Shown here piece after piece: positions 35,420 to 43,452 of a stretch of DNA of 64,000 nt. A program made the translations under genes and the position numbers. This stretch comes from JAHEKD01 sp965204695 (GTDB lineage: Bacteria > Pseudomonadota > Gammaproteobacteria > Arenicellales > JAHEKD01). Each line of letters starts with the position of its first letter. Positions within the stretch are counted from its first letter, which is position 1. Under the pieces are notes generated by a model. That model saw only the letters and a list, made by a program, of their open reading frames with translations. It did no database searches and was not told the origin of the DNA. The stretch spans positions 4,588,001 to 4,652,000 of the forward strand of contig OZ242007.1 in assembly GCA_965204695.1 (NCBI GenBank), read 5' to 3'.

Positions 35420-35439
35420 CCCCGTCGTTTACGGTGGGG
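35420..35439. other. GC hairpin in the hda-lipoprotein gap
   Basis: CCCCGTCG and CGGTGGGG (two G-U pairs) form an 8-bp stem with loop TTTA, in the 191-bp gap. The sequence around it resembles the hairpin often found at right ends of IS200/IS605-type elements, but no transposase is nearby. It could equally be part of the lipoprotein leader. Confidence 0.4.
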
Positions 35440-35471
35440 AGTTTCATTGAATTAACACAAGGAGTCCGAAA

Positions 35472-35870
35472 ATGCGTATTTTAAAGTTATCTCTGATTTA
35501 TTTTTTTGTCGTTTACCTATCAGGATGTGTTTCATATAGTTCAGATATCTCACCAATTTCACCTGAAGATGGCGAGCAAGTAAATTCCTTACGTCCAACT
35601 TTGTCGTGGACTTCCATTGATGGCGCTAGTTATGATCTTGCCATTTATAATAAGGCTAAGGACGATCTGAATCCTACTTATCATCGTGATGGTCTGAAAG
35701 AATCATCGCACGTCGTTGATAGTGATCTAGATCCGGCTACGGAATACAGATGGTCTGTGCGTTATCATTTAAATGGCGAAACATCTGAGTGGGTGAGGAG
35801 AGAATTAGTTGTATTTACTGGTGTCAGTGCACATACAAGATATCGATTTTTGGAATTCAAAACTCCCTGA
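35472..35870 (+). CDS. Small lipoprotein with fibronectin-III-like fold
   Basis: 132 residues. The signal peptide ends in lipobox LSGC, with lipidated Cys19. After it, PISPEDGEQVNSLRPTLSWTSIDGASYDLAIYNK and DLDPATEYRWSVRYHLNGETSEW match the strand pattern of fibronectin-III/Ig-like sandwich domains. AAGGAG before ATG 35472 is a good ribosome site. It is placed in the envelope by the signal. It has its own leader and no obvious partner, and its function is unknown. Confidence 0.75.
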   Translation: MRILKLSLIYFFVVYLSGCVSYSSDISPISPEDGEQVNSLRPTLSWTSIDGASYDLAIYNKAKDDLNPTYHRDGLKESSHVVDSDLDPATEYRWSVRYHLNGETSEWVRRELVVFTGVSAHTRYRFLEFKTP

Positions 35871-35930
35871 TGTTGGCCAAGGCTAAACCGAATCTTAGTT
35901 AATTTATTTAGTAAAGTCACTGAGTCTGTA

Positions 35931-36359
35931 GTGCAATCCAATCTTTACATCCGAGCTTATCAAAGCCAAGATGAACAAGCAGTAATAGCACTTTGGCAAA
36001 AAGCGGGTTTAACCCGCCCCTGGAATGACCCCCAAAAAGATATCTTGCGTAAGCTTAAAGTTCAAGCAGACTGGTTTTTAGTTGCTGAACAAAATCACAA
36101 GATTATTGCTACGGTTATGGCTGGCTATGACGGCCATCGTGGCTGGATTAATTACCTTGTTGTCGACCCAATGATGCAAGGAGAGGGAATTGGTCGAAAG
36201 TTAATGGGGCATGTTGAACAAAAGTTACGAGTCTATGGCTGCCCAAAAATCAATTTACAAATTCGCAAAGGAAATCAAGGAGTTATCGATTTCTATCAAA
36301 AAATCGGTTACCAGGAAGATGACGTAGTTTCGTTTGGCAAGCGTCTTATTCCAGATTAA
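35931..36359 (+). CDS. GNAT acetyltransferase, YpeA-like
   Basis: 142 residues of the GNAT fold. VEQNHKIIATVMAGYDGHRGWINYLVVDPMMQGEGIGRKLMGHVEQKL contains the acetyl-CoA pyrophosphate loop (QGEGIGRKL), and INLQIRKGNQGVIDFYQKIGYQEDDVVSFGKRL closely resembles YpeA. The start is GTG 35931. The acceptor is unknown. The 3' end overlaps the convergent wrbA-like gene by 14 bp. Confidence 0.88.
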   Translation: MQSNLYIRAYQSQDEQAVIALWQKAGLTRPWNDPQKDILRKLKVQADWFLVAEQNHKIIATVMAGYDGHRGWINYLVVDPMMQGEGIGRKLMGHVEQKLRVYGCPKINLQIRKGNQGVIDFYQKIGYQEDDVVSFGKRLIPD

Positions 36360-36933
36360 GCTTTTGGGCCGTTAATGCCAGGCGGTTGCCCATTGCTAAA
36401 CATAACTGCTTTTCATCTTTATCAATGATCCTGCGGCCATCAGGGCCAGCAACATGACTGGGTCCATAAGGCGTACCACCAGTTTGCGTCTCATTTAAAG
36501 CAACTTCAGTGTAGGGCAAGCCCATGATCAGCATTCCGTGATGCAATAAAGGCACTAGCATGCTCATTAAGGCCATTTCCTGGCCACCGTGCAATGAACC
36601 TGAGCTAGTAAATACGCAAGCAGGTTTTCCAGCCAATGTGCCGTTCATCCAAAGTGGAGTAGCATTATCGATAAAAGCCTTAAGCGGTGCTGCCAGCCCC
36701 CCAAAATAGCTAGGGCTACCAATCGCCAGACCAGCACAATATTTTAAATCCTCTAAGGTAGCAACAGGGTGTTCGATATCGTTGCTATCTTGTCGCTTGT
36801 GATCTGACTCTGCAACACAGCGCACCATAGCTTCACAGTCCTGTGTCATATTTATTCCGCGTGCAATAAGTTTAGCCACCTCTGCAGTCGCACCATGGCG
36901 ACTGTAATAAACGACTAAAATGGGCAAACTCAC
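36346..36933 (-). CDS. wrbA: NAD(P)H:quinone oxidoreductase, WrbA family
   Basis: 195-residue flavodoxin-fold FMN enzyme. The N-terminus ILVVYYSRHGATAEVAKLIARGI is the FMN phosphate loop, SPSYFGGLAAPLKAFIDNATPLWM is the flavin contact region, and SSGSLHGGQEMALMSM with GTPYGPSHV complete the WrbA pattern. It reduces quinones by two electrons. It overlaps arsC by four bases, so the two form one transcript. Confidence 0.93.
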   Translation of the reverse strand: MSLPILVVYYSRHGATAEVAKLIARGINMTQDCEAMVRCVAESDHKRQDSNDIEHPVATLEDLKYCAGLAIGSPSYFGGLAAPLKAFIDNATPLWMNGTLAGKPACVFTSSGSLHGGQEMALMSMLVPLLHHGMLIMGLPYTEVALNETQTGGTPYGPSHVAGPDGRRIIDKDEKQLCLAMGNRLALTAQKLNLE

Positions 36934-37277
36934 AAAATGTCCAACACGTTTTCTGGCGGACGACCAATCACAGCTTTACCGTCAGCTATAACAATGGGCC
37001 TTTCTAGCAAGGCAGGATTTTTGACAATCGCCTCTAGTAGTTGATCTTCAGTTAAATTTTGATCATCCAACTCTAGTTCTTTGTAGATCGTATCGTCGAT
37101 GCGCATAATCTGTCGCGGCTCGACATTCAATAAGCTAAGAATTTCCTCTAACTCTTTTTTCGATAAATCAGCCTTTAAGTATTCAATAATTTTTGCTGAA
37201 ATATTTCTTTGCTCGATTAATTCAAGTGTTTGTCTTGACTTGGAGCAACGCGGATTGTGATAAATAGTAACAGTCAT
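36930..37277 (-). CDS. arsC: Glutaredoxin-type arsenate reductase (ArsC/YfgD family)
   Basis: 115 residues, thioredoxin fold. IYHNPRCSKSRQTLELI holds the catalytic Cys, and LLERPIVIADGKAVIGRPPENVLDIL contains the second conserved Arg. It would reduce arsenate with glutathione and glutaredoxin. There is no ars operon around it; the arsC-wrbA pair beside a YihY gene suggests the housekeeping YfgD-like type, which may have another substrate. Confidence 0.92.
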   Translation of the reverse strand: MTVTIYHNPRCSKSRQTLELIEQRNISAKIIEYLKADLSKKELEEILSLLNVEPRQIMRIDDTIYKELELDDQNLTEDQLLEAIVKNPALLERPIVIADGKAVIGRPPENVLDIL

Positions 37278-37318
37278 AATGGTATTCTATAGCCACCTGA
37301 GAAATCCTTGAAGTAAAA

Positions 37319-38164
37319 ATGGAAGATAAACCTGAAGATATATGGGAATCGTTTCGCGACGGTCTTAAAGAAATATTCACCGAAAACACGATGAATATGG
37401 CGGCATCACTGTCGTATACATCGTTACTGGCACTCGTGCCTCTGGCAACAGTCGTATTATCAATGTTTTCACTATTTCCGGTATTTTCAACCTGGTCTGA
37501 ACAACTGCAAGCGTTTATTTATAACAATCTGGTTCCGGCGGCTGGTGATGTGATTAAAGATAATATCGATAGTTTTGTTGGCAAAGCAGGGCGATTAACA
37601 ACATTTGGGTTAGTGTTTTTGATGGTTACCGCGCTGATGATGTTATCGACTATTGAAAACAGTTTAAACAAAATCTGGCGAGTTCACCGAGGTCGCTCAG
37701 TCAGTCAACGTATATTAGTTTATTGGGCCATGATTTCGTTAGGTCCACTGCTAATCGGCTCAGGTTTATCCATTACTTCTTATTTTGCTGCTTCCAGTGC
37801 CTTTAAAGCACTAGATGGGGGAGTAAGTAGTGCTTTGGGCATCAAAATGTTACCGTTTTTCTTCGAATCTGCAGCGTTCGTGTTAGCTTATATGCTAGTT
37901 CCTAATTGCAGGGTGCGGTTTTCCCATGCGATCATAGGTGGGGTTATCGCCTCATTGATTTTTCAGATCGCTAAAAAAGGGTTTGCCTTTTATGTGACTA
38001 AATTTAATACCTATGAAGTTATTTATGGGGCTTTGGCTACTTTACCTATTTTCCTGATTTGGATTTTTGTCTCCTGGTGTGTATTCTTACTTGGGGCTCA
38101 GGTTGCCGCCGCATTAGGGCGTCATAGAAAACAGCCCCGGACTGGGGGATTAGCCGAAGCTTGA
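37319..38164 (+). CDS. YihY/BrkB-family inner-membrane protein
   Basis: 281 residues with about six membrane segments. NMAASLSYTSLLALVPLATVVLSMFSLFP, ENSLNKIWRVHRGRSVSQRILVYWAMISLGPLLIG and the end TFNTYEVIYGALATLPIFLIWIFVSWCVFLLGAQVAAAL (seen as KFNTYEVIYGALATLP) are typical of the UPF0761 (YihY) family, once wrongly named ribonuclease BN. Its function is unknown. It diverges from arsC across 41 bp and overlaps the acylphosphatase gene by four bases. Confidence 0.93.
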   Translation: MEDKPEDIWESFRDGLKEIFTENTMNMAASLSYTSLLALVPLATVVLSMFSLFPVFSTWSEQLQAFIYNNLVPAAGDVIKDNIDSFVGKAGRLTTFGLVFLMVTALMMLSTIENSLNKIWRVHRGRSVSQRILVYWAMISLGPLLIGSGLSITSYFAASSAFKALDGGVSSALGIKMLPFFFESAAFVLAYMLVPNCRVRFSHAIIGGVIASLIFQIAKKGFAFYVTKFNTYEVIYGALATLPIFLIWIFVSWCVFLLGAQVAAALGRHRKQPRTGGLAEA

Positions 38165-38433
38165 ATTCAGTTCGTTATCAGATTTTTGGTCGTGTGCAGG
38201 GAGTCGCTTATCGGGCTTTTGCCAGGGACAAAGCGAATCAACTTGGTGTTCTCGGTTGGGTCAAGAATAGACCTGATGGTTCTGTCGAATGTGTGGCTTG
38301 TGCTGATAACAAGGTCTTAGAAGCTTTTGAAGCAGAGTTAGCAATGGGACCGCGTTGGGGCAGAGTAGATCAGGTTAAAAAACAGCTATTGGACGAATTA
38401 TATGATTTTCCCGGTTTTGAAGTCAGATATTAG
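38161..38433 (+). CDS. Acylphosphatase
   Basis: 90 residues; hydrolyses carboxyl-phosphate bonds in small acyl phosphates. The motif GRVQGVAYRAFARDKA contains the catalytic Arg, and GWVKNRPDGSVECVA contains the catalytic Asn. Length is standard. Start TTG 38161 overlaps the YihY stop (TTGA), so it is translated by coupling. Confidence 0.95.
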   Translation: MNSVRYQIFGRVQGVAYRAFARDKANQLGVLGWVKNRPDGSVECVACADNKVLEAFEAELAMGPRWGRVDQVKKQLLDELYDFPGFEVRY

Positions 38434-38436
38434 AGC

Positions 38437-38477
38437 TGGGTTCAGATTAGCCAGACACGGGAACTAACCTGAACCCA
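38437..38477. other. Long stem-loop between convergent genes
   Basis: TGGGTTCAG (38437-38445) pairs with CTGAACCCA (38469-38477), and an inner TTAG/CTAA pair lengthens the stem. There is no T-tract on either side, so Rho-independent termination is doubtful. It may block 3' exonucleases. Confidence 0.45.
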
Positions 38478-38491
38478 AACTACACAGGGGG

Positions 38492-38704
38492 TTAACTTCC
38501 CACTAGGGCTGCGTATTCCTCTAAAGAAATAGCGCCGTCACTGTCTGCATCTGCAGTAGCAAAATCCAGACCTTCGATAACTGAGGCTTCATCAACACTG
38601 AGCATTCCGTCAGCATTAACATCTATCTCAGTAAATTCAGGCATGTCCTGTGCATAGGCAGCAGTTGCTAGTAGAAAAGCGGCTGGCAATAAAATGTTTT
38701 TCAT
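38492..38704 (-). CDS. Small exported EF-hand calcium-binding protein
   Basis: 70 residues: a signal peptide (cleavage near AYA-QD, residue 18) followed by two EF-hand loops. Loop 1 is DVNADGMLSVDE (28-39) and loop 2 DADSDGAISLEE (52-63). Both carry the acidic ligands at 1, 3, 5 and the final Glu, so calcium binding is likely. A perfect TAAGGAG ribosome site precedes the ATG. Probably periplasmic; partner unknown. Confidence 0.85.
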   Translation of the reverse strand: MKNILLPAAFLLATAAYAQDMPEFTEIDVNADGMLSVDEASVIEGLDFATADADSDGAISLEEYAALVGS

Positions 38705-38918
38705 GATTTACTCCTTATAAACAAAAAACTTTTAATGCCGCTTATTCAACAAAGCTTAGCTGGGTTTACAAAAGCTTAAGAATTGTTGAAGCCTCCTTTG
38801 ACATCAAGCTTTTATAAGCGGCAGGTAGACTTTAGCCAAAAGCCGTGAATGAAAACTTAAGGCTGCAAGCACTTAGGAAGTTAAGCCAATAAACAACTAT
38901 TAAACCACTGAAAAACAA

Positions 38919-39479
38919 GTGAAAAATAAATATTACCGTCGTTCGAGAATCGAGCAAAAAACCTTCGGACAATTGTTATTGAACTTCGCTAAAGATCGAA
39001 CAGCCAGTCGCACGGCCTATTTGACTAAACTTAGTGTCCGCTCAGTTAACTCAATTTACTTAAAACTCAGACAAAGAATCGCTTTTGAATCGGACAATAA
39101 CTGGGATGAAATAAAAAATAGTCACAGTGACAGCATTAAAATCAGCCGTCGACCCATCCTCAGGCCATGCCAACAACAGGGTCAAAAAATTTTAGTGCTG
39201 TTGCTAAGCCAATATGAAAATCAAGTTCATTTGGATGTGGTTCCCGATGCCCGCAAAACTAAGCCACAGGCATTAAATTACCAAAAGCCTATAGCTATTT
39301 CAGCACAAGACAAAAAGGCAGAGCAGTTATGGCATTATCTTGATAGACGCTTGACGATATTCAGAGGAGTGCATGAAAAAACCTTTCCGATGCATGTAAA
39401 AGAAACTGCCTTTCGGTTTAATCATCAGGGCGATTTGTATCACAAGCTGTTGGAAGTGTTGGAGGAAAATCCGTTGTGA
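38919..39479 (+). pseudogene. IS1595-type transposase with lost catalytic residues, ORF intact
   Basis: 186 residues. The N-terminal zinc-less helix-turn-helix domain (KNKYYRRSRIEQKTFGQLLLNFAKDRTASRTAYL) and C-terminal FRGVHEKTFPMHVKETAFRFNHQGDLYHKLLEVLEENPL match IS1595/IS1016-type transposases (usually 210 residues or more). The central part is shortened: the first catalytic Asp region is replaced by KISRRPI, and the segment with the second Asp and the RVNH block is missing. The Glu survives in KAEQLWHYL. No terminal repeats were seen. It is either a decayed or a repurposed transposase; the frame has no stops. Confidence 0.7.
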
Positions 39480-39508
39480 GAGAGTGAAGAGCTTCATTCC
39501 TTATTGCT

Positions 39509-39560
39509 GTCGTCCGCACCTACTTGGGCATAAAACCTAAGTGAAGTAGAGGGATTTCCT
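39509..39560 (+). repeat. Intergenic repeat, family B (diverged)
   Basis: Starts GTCGTCCGCACC, has TGGGCATAAAACC in place of the CGGGTATAAAA core, and ends GAGGGATTTCC. It lies in the 218-bp gap that contains no gene. Confidence 0.5.
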
Positions 39561-39618
39561 AAACACTATTCGTGCCTTAAACGAAGCTAATCATTCATTT
39601 AAATCAGGAGTCAGTTTA

Positions 39619-39675
39619 CGAAGATTTCTCTGTTCGCGAAGTTTATACCCGGAGGGTGCTCAATCGAAATGACAG
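39619..39675 (-). repeat. Intergenic repeat, family B
   Basis: The minus strand starts GTCATTTCG, has the core CACCCTCCGGGTATAAAC, and ends AAATCTTCG. Together with the copy at 39509 it forms an inverted pair about 60 bp apart in the gap before the proS 3' end. Confidence 0.5.
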
Positions 39676-39697
39676 TATTGTTGTTTGAGCTTTCAAA

Positions 39698-41407
39698 TTA
39701 ACCCAGTTTTGATTTCAAAAATTCAATAACTTGATCCATTTCCACAGACTCACTTTCATCTGCAGCACGATGTTTATATTCCATTTGACCTTTATCCAAA
39801 CTCTTTTCACCTATAGTGATTCGATGGGGAACACCGATGAGTTCCATGTCGGAAAATAATACTCCAGGTCTTTCGTTACGGTCATCTAGCAGAACTTCAA
39901 TACCAAGATTAACCAATTGCTGATAGAGATTGTCAGTTGCTTGTTTGACTTTTTCTGAGCGGTTGTAGCCAATCGCGACAATACAAACGCTAAATGGAGC
40001 AATTGCCTGGGGCCAGATAATTCCAGCTTCATCATGATTTTGTTCAATAGCCGCCGCAACGATTCGGGAGACTCCGATACCATAACAGCCCATGTAGAGT
40101 AGCGTTTTTTCACCCTGCTCATTCAGGCAATAGGCGTTCATAGCACGGCTGTATTTACGACCGAGTTGGAAGACATGACCGACTTCAATCCCACGGCGGA
40201 TTGAAATTGTTTCACCATTTTTAGCACCAGGGCAGGGATCACCTTGTTGAGCTTGACGTAAATCTGCGATTTGTGGGATTGGTAAATCCCGCTGCCAATT
40301 GACACCAGTAAGATGTTTGTCAGGCTTATTGGCACCACAGACAAAATCTGCCATGACTGCTACATTTTGATCGATTACAACCGGCAAACTCAAGCCAACA
40401 GGCCCAATCGATCCAGGTACAGTGCCGATGGCCTGTTTGATTTCATCCTGGTTCGCAAAGGCGATTGGACTGATGACATTATCCAACGATTCTGCTTTGA
40501 CAGAATTTAATTCATGATCGCCACGCACAACCAGGGCGATCAAACCATCCTTGCCTTTCACAATTAAGGTTTTGACGGTTTGTGATGCCGCTATATTTAA
40601 GGCTGTTGCTAGCTGCTCTATAGTTTTAACACCTGGAGTATCAATTTCGCTCATTTGTTCTGAAGCTTGTGCCCGATTTTCATTTGGGGCAGGCAGGGCT
40701 ATGGTTTCAACATTAGCGGCGAAATTCAGAGCTTTACAAAAAGCGATATCATCTTCGCCGGAATCAGCCAATACATGAAATTCATGTGAGGAGCTGCCCC
40801 CAATAGTTCCGGTATCAGCTTCCACTGCAGAAAACTCCAGACCTAAACGAGTAAAAATTTGTTCATAAGCCTGATACATGATGTCATAAGCTCTTTGCAA
40901 TCCGTCTTTGCTGACATCAAATGAATAGGCATCTTTCATGATAAATTCACGCCCTCGCATTATGCCAAATCGGGGTCGGACCTCATCGCGGAACTTAGTT
41001 TGAATTTGATAAAGGTTTAGCGGTAATTGCCGATAGCTGCGAATTTCATTCTTAACTAAGGTCGTGATCACTTCTTCATGAGTAGGGCCTAGACAAAAAT
41101 CTCGCTTATGGCGATCTTTTAAACGTAATAATTCCGGACCATAATCCTTCCAGCGACCGGATTGTTGCCAAAGTTCAGCAGGTTGAACCCCAGGCATGAG
41201 GACTTCTAAAGCACCGGATTGGTTCATTTCTTCGCGCACAATCGATTCAACCTTTTGCAAAACGCGCAGGCCCAGCGGTAGCCAGTTATAGATTCCCGCA
41301 GCGACTTGCCTGACCATTCCAGCACGCAACATCAATTTGTGACTGACAACTTCCGCGTCAGAAGGCGTTTCTTTTAAAGTAGCCAATAAGTATTTTGAAG
41401 TGCGCAT
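39698..41407 (-). CDS. proS: Prolyl-tRNA synthetase
   Basis: 569-residue class II synthetase of the bacterial type with an inserted editing domain. The opening SKYLLATLKETPSDAEVVSHKLMLRAGMVRQVAAGIYNWLPLGLRVLQKVE, the motif 2 region KFRDEVRPRFGIMRGREFIMKDAYSFD, and motif 3 in GCYGIGVSRIVAAAIEQNHDEAGIIWP are clear. The INS editing domain is at about 220-380. Anticodon-binding C-terminus is present. Monocistronic on this strand. Confidence 0.97.
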   Translation of the reverse strand: MRTSKYLLATLKETPSDAEVVSHKLMLRAGMVRQVAAGIYNWLPLGLRVLQKVESIVREEMNQSGALEVLMPGVQPAELWQQSGRWKDYGPELLRLKDRHKRDFCLGPTHEEVITTLVKNEIRSYRQLPLNLYQIQTKFRDEVRPRFGIMRGREFIMKDAYSFDVSKDGLQRAYDIMYQAYEQIFTRLGLEFSAVEADTGTIGGSSSHEFHVLADSGEDDIAFCKALNFAANVETIALPAPNENRAQASEQMSEIDTPGVKTIEQLATALNIAASQTVKTLIVKGKDGLIALVVRGDHELNSVKAESLDNVISPIAFANQDEIKQAIGTVPGSIGPVGLSLPVVIDQNVAVMADFVCGANKPDKHLTGVNWQRDLPIPQIADLRQAQQGDPCPGAKNGETISIRRGIEVGHVFQLGRKYSRAMNAYCLNEQGEKTLLYMGCYGIGVSRIVAAAIEQNHDEAGIIWPQAIAPFSVCIVAIGYNRSEKVKQATDNLYQQLVNLGIEVLLDDRNERPGVLFSDMELIGVPHRITIGEKSLDKGQMEYKHRAADESESVEMDQVIEFLKSKLG

Positions 41408-41510
41408 TATCTACAAAGCGTTAAATTAAAACCGGCTAAGTATACCTCGATTCTGTAAAATGTAATGATTAGAAATCAGTGATAACACGACTAATCCAGA
41501 GAAACGAACA

Positions 41511-42140
41511 ATGAATCACCGCCGACGAAAAATTTTGACCTCCAGTGCAATGTTAGCACTATCACCGGCACTGTTTGCTGAGGAATTATTGAAGACACCA
41601 AGAATGACTGCAGGGCCGTTTTATCCTGATAAATTACCGCTGGATAAAGACAACGATTTAATTATTGTTAATGATTCAACTACTCCAGCAATAGGGCAAG
41701 TTCTGCTTCTTTCCGGTCAGGTCATGGATACTAACGGGCGAATGGTAAAAGATGCGCTAGTTGAGATTTGGCAGGTTGATGCCAATGGGCGTTATCTGCA
41801 TAGCAGAGACTATGATCAAGATGAAAATGATAAGAATTTTCAGGGTTATGGTGCCTTTCAAACAGATGGTAATGGTGCTTATCGATTTAGAACTATTAGA
41901 CCGGTTGAATATGGTAGTGGATTTGCCAGGCGCACACCACATATTCACATTGCGATTACCTCGCCACAACACAAGCCTTTGGTTTCGCAGATTTTTTTCG
42001 CCGATGAAGATAACAGTGATGATGGTTTATGGTCGCGATTGTCGAAACCACAACGACAAGCTTTAAGTGTCTTGCCTCAACCTTTGGCAGGATCAAATAT
42101 CAATGAACAAACTGCAACCTTCAATGTTGTTCTAGGTTAG
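41511..42140 (+). CDS. Exported intradiol ring-cleavage dioxygenase
   Basis: 209 residues, protocatechuate 3,4-dioxygenase beta-like fold with ferric iron. Expected ligands are all present: Tyr in NGRYLHS, Tyr in RPVEYGSG, and two His in RTPHIHIAI. Unlike cytosolic homologues it has an N-terminal HRRRKILTSSAMLALSPALFA that looks like a Tat or Sec signal, so it should act outside the cytoplasm. No catabolic genes for catechols or protocatechuate are nearby. Substrate is unknown. Confidence 0.82.
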   Translation: MNHRRRKILTSSAMLALSPALFAEELLKTPRMTAGPFYPDKLPLDKDNDLIIVNDSTTPAIGQVLLLSGQVMDTNGRMVKDALVEIWQVDANGRYLHSRDYDQDENDKNFQGYGAFQTDGNGAYRFRTIRPVEYGSGFARRTPHIHIAITSPQHKPLVSQIFFADEDNSDDGLWSRLSKPQRQALSVLPQPLAGSNINEQTATFNVVLG

Positions 42141-42143
42141 TGA

Positions 42144-42656
42144 TTGGTAGTGGCTAGTCTAGTTAGTGATATCAGGTCGGTTTCAGTTTCGGATGCACAA
42201 GCAATTCTCAACATTTATCGTCCTTATGTTGAATCAACAGCAATCAGTTTCGAGGAAAAAGTACCTGATGTTAATGAAATACGTAATCGGATTACCGCCG
42301 TCACTCAAAATTATCCCTGGCTGGTATATGAAACTGAGCAGGAATTACTCGGTTATGCTTATGCGACAAGTTTCCGTGCTCGCCCTGCTTACAGATGGAC
42401 TACAGAGGTAACAATTTACCTCACTGATAATGCTAAGGGAACAGGTATCGCAACCGAACTATACCAAGCTCTATTTCAGGATTTAGTCGAACGAAGGTTT
42501 AATGTCGCGATTGCAGTGATTACGGAGCCTAACCCGGCCAGTGAGAGATTTCATCAAAAATTAGGCTTTAGAAAAATCGGTGTAATTGAATCAGTCGGTT
42601 ATAAATTCAGTCAGTGGCATAATACCGGCTGGTGGCAAAAGCATTTGCAAGGTTAA
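42144..42656 (+). CDS. GNAT acetyltransferase, phosphinothricin acetyltransferase-like
   Basis: About 170 residues. DAQAILNIYRPYVESTAISFEEKVPDVNEIRNRI and YAYATSFRARPAYRWTTEVTIYLTDNAKGTGIATELYQALF (the acetyl-CoA loop is KGTGIATEL) are the pattern of the Pat/YncA group. These acetylate small amines such as methionine sulfoximine or phosphinothricin-like compounds. The start is uncertain: TTG 42144 or GTG 42150, both close behind the dioxygenase stop. A two-gene transcript is likely. Confidence 0.85.
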   Translation: MVVASLVSDIRSVSVSDAQAILNIYRPYVESTAISFEEKVPDVNEIRNRITAVTQNYPWLVYETEQELLGYAYATSFRARPAYRWTTEVTIYLTDNAKGTGIATELYQALFQDLVERRFNVAIAVITEPNPASERFHQKLGFRKIGVIESVGYKFSQWHNTGWWQKHLQG

Positions 42657-42691
42657 TAAATCCTTGTGGCTATTGAACTCAGGATACATAA

Positions 42692-43396
42692 ATGAATTTA
42701 GCAATTGTAACTGGTGGCTCAAAGGGTCTCGGTAAGGAAATAGTTGAACAACTTACTCAACGAAACTGGAAGGTTGTAGAACTATCGCGATCAGGCACTA
42801 CTAAGCATAATGTTCATTGTGACCTGGCTAATGCTGGGTCGATTCCTGCAATCTGTAAATCCTTATTAGATCAACTCGCCAGTAAAAAATGGGCCAAGAT
42901 CATATTGATTAATAATGCCGCTGTTCTGCAGCCAATCAAGTTTGTCGAAAATATTACCATTGAGGAAATTGGACATCATTTTTCGGTTAATCAGACTTCA
43001 GCATTTGTTCTGATTTGTGAATTTATAAAATCGTTTCGAATCCACGAAGCAGACAAATTAATCATTAATATTTCCTCTGGAGCAGCACAAAAAGGTTATC
43101 CTGGCTGGTCACTTTATTGTGCATCAAAAGCGGCCAGTGAAAATTTCATTCGTTCACTTGCTGAAGAACAAGAATATTCAAGCAACCCTTTTACAGCTAT
43201 AAATTACAACCCTGGAGTTATTGATACTGATATGCAGGCTTCCATCAGGAACACTGACGTTAAAGACTTTCCATTTAAGCAGCGCTTTATAGACTATAAA
43301 AAGCAGGGAAGTTTAAGCTCAGCACGAGCCGTGGCCGACCACTTAATTCAACTGCTCGATGAAAAACTAATTTCTGGAAAAAGTTACTCTATTTAG
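42692..43396 (+). CDS. Short-chain dehydrogenase/reductase, sepiapterin reductase-like
   Basis: 234 residues. NAD(P)-binding TGGSKGLG is at about 8-15, NNAA at about 72, the catalytic Ser is in NISSG, and Tyr-Lys in YCASK. The C-terminal NPGVIDTDMQASIR resembles sepiapterin/benzil reductases. It is NADPH-like by the Ser-Lys after the glycine loop. It lies 35 bp after the GNAT gene. Substrate cannot be assigned. Confidence 0.88.
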   Translation: MNLAIVTGGSKGLGKEIVEQLTQRNWKVVELSRSGTTKHNVHCDLANAGSIPAICKSLLDQLASKKWAKIILINNAAVLQPIKFVENITIEEIGHHFSVNQTSAFVLICEFIKSFRIHEADKLIINISSGAAQKGYPGWSLYCASKAASENFIRSLAEEQEYSSNPFTAINYNPGVIDTDMQASIRNTDVKDFPFKQRFIDYKKQGSLSSARAVADHLIQLLDEKLISGKSYSI

Positions 43397-43452
43397 TTAG
43401 TTGGGCAAGTTTTCGCAAAACATGGTTAACCTCATTAGCTTGTAGCTAGAAG

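Noticed and set aside
36930..37277. An arsenic-resistance operon
   Set aside because: Only arsC is present; no arsR, arsB or arsH lies nearby.
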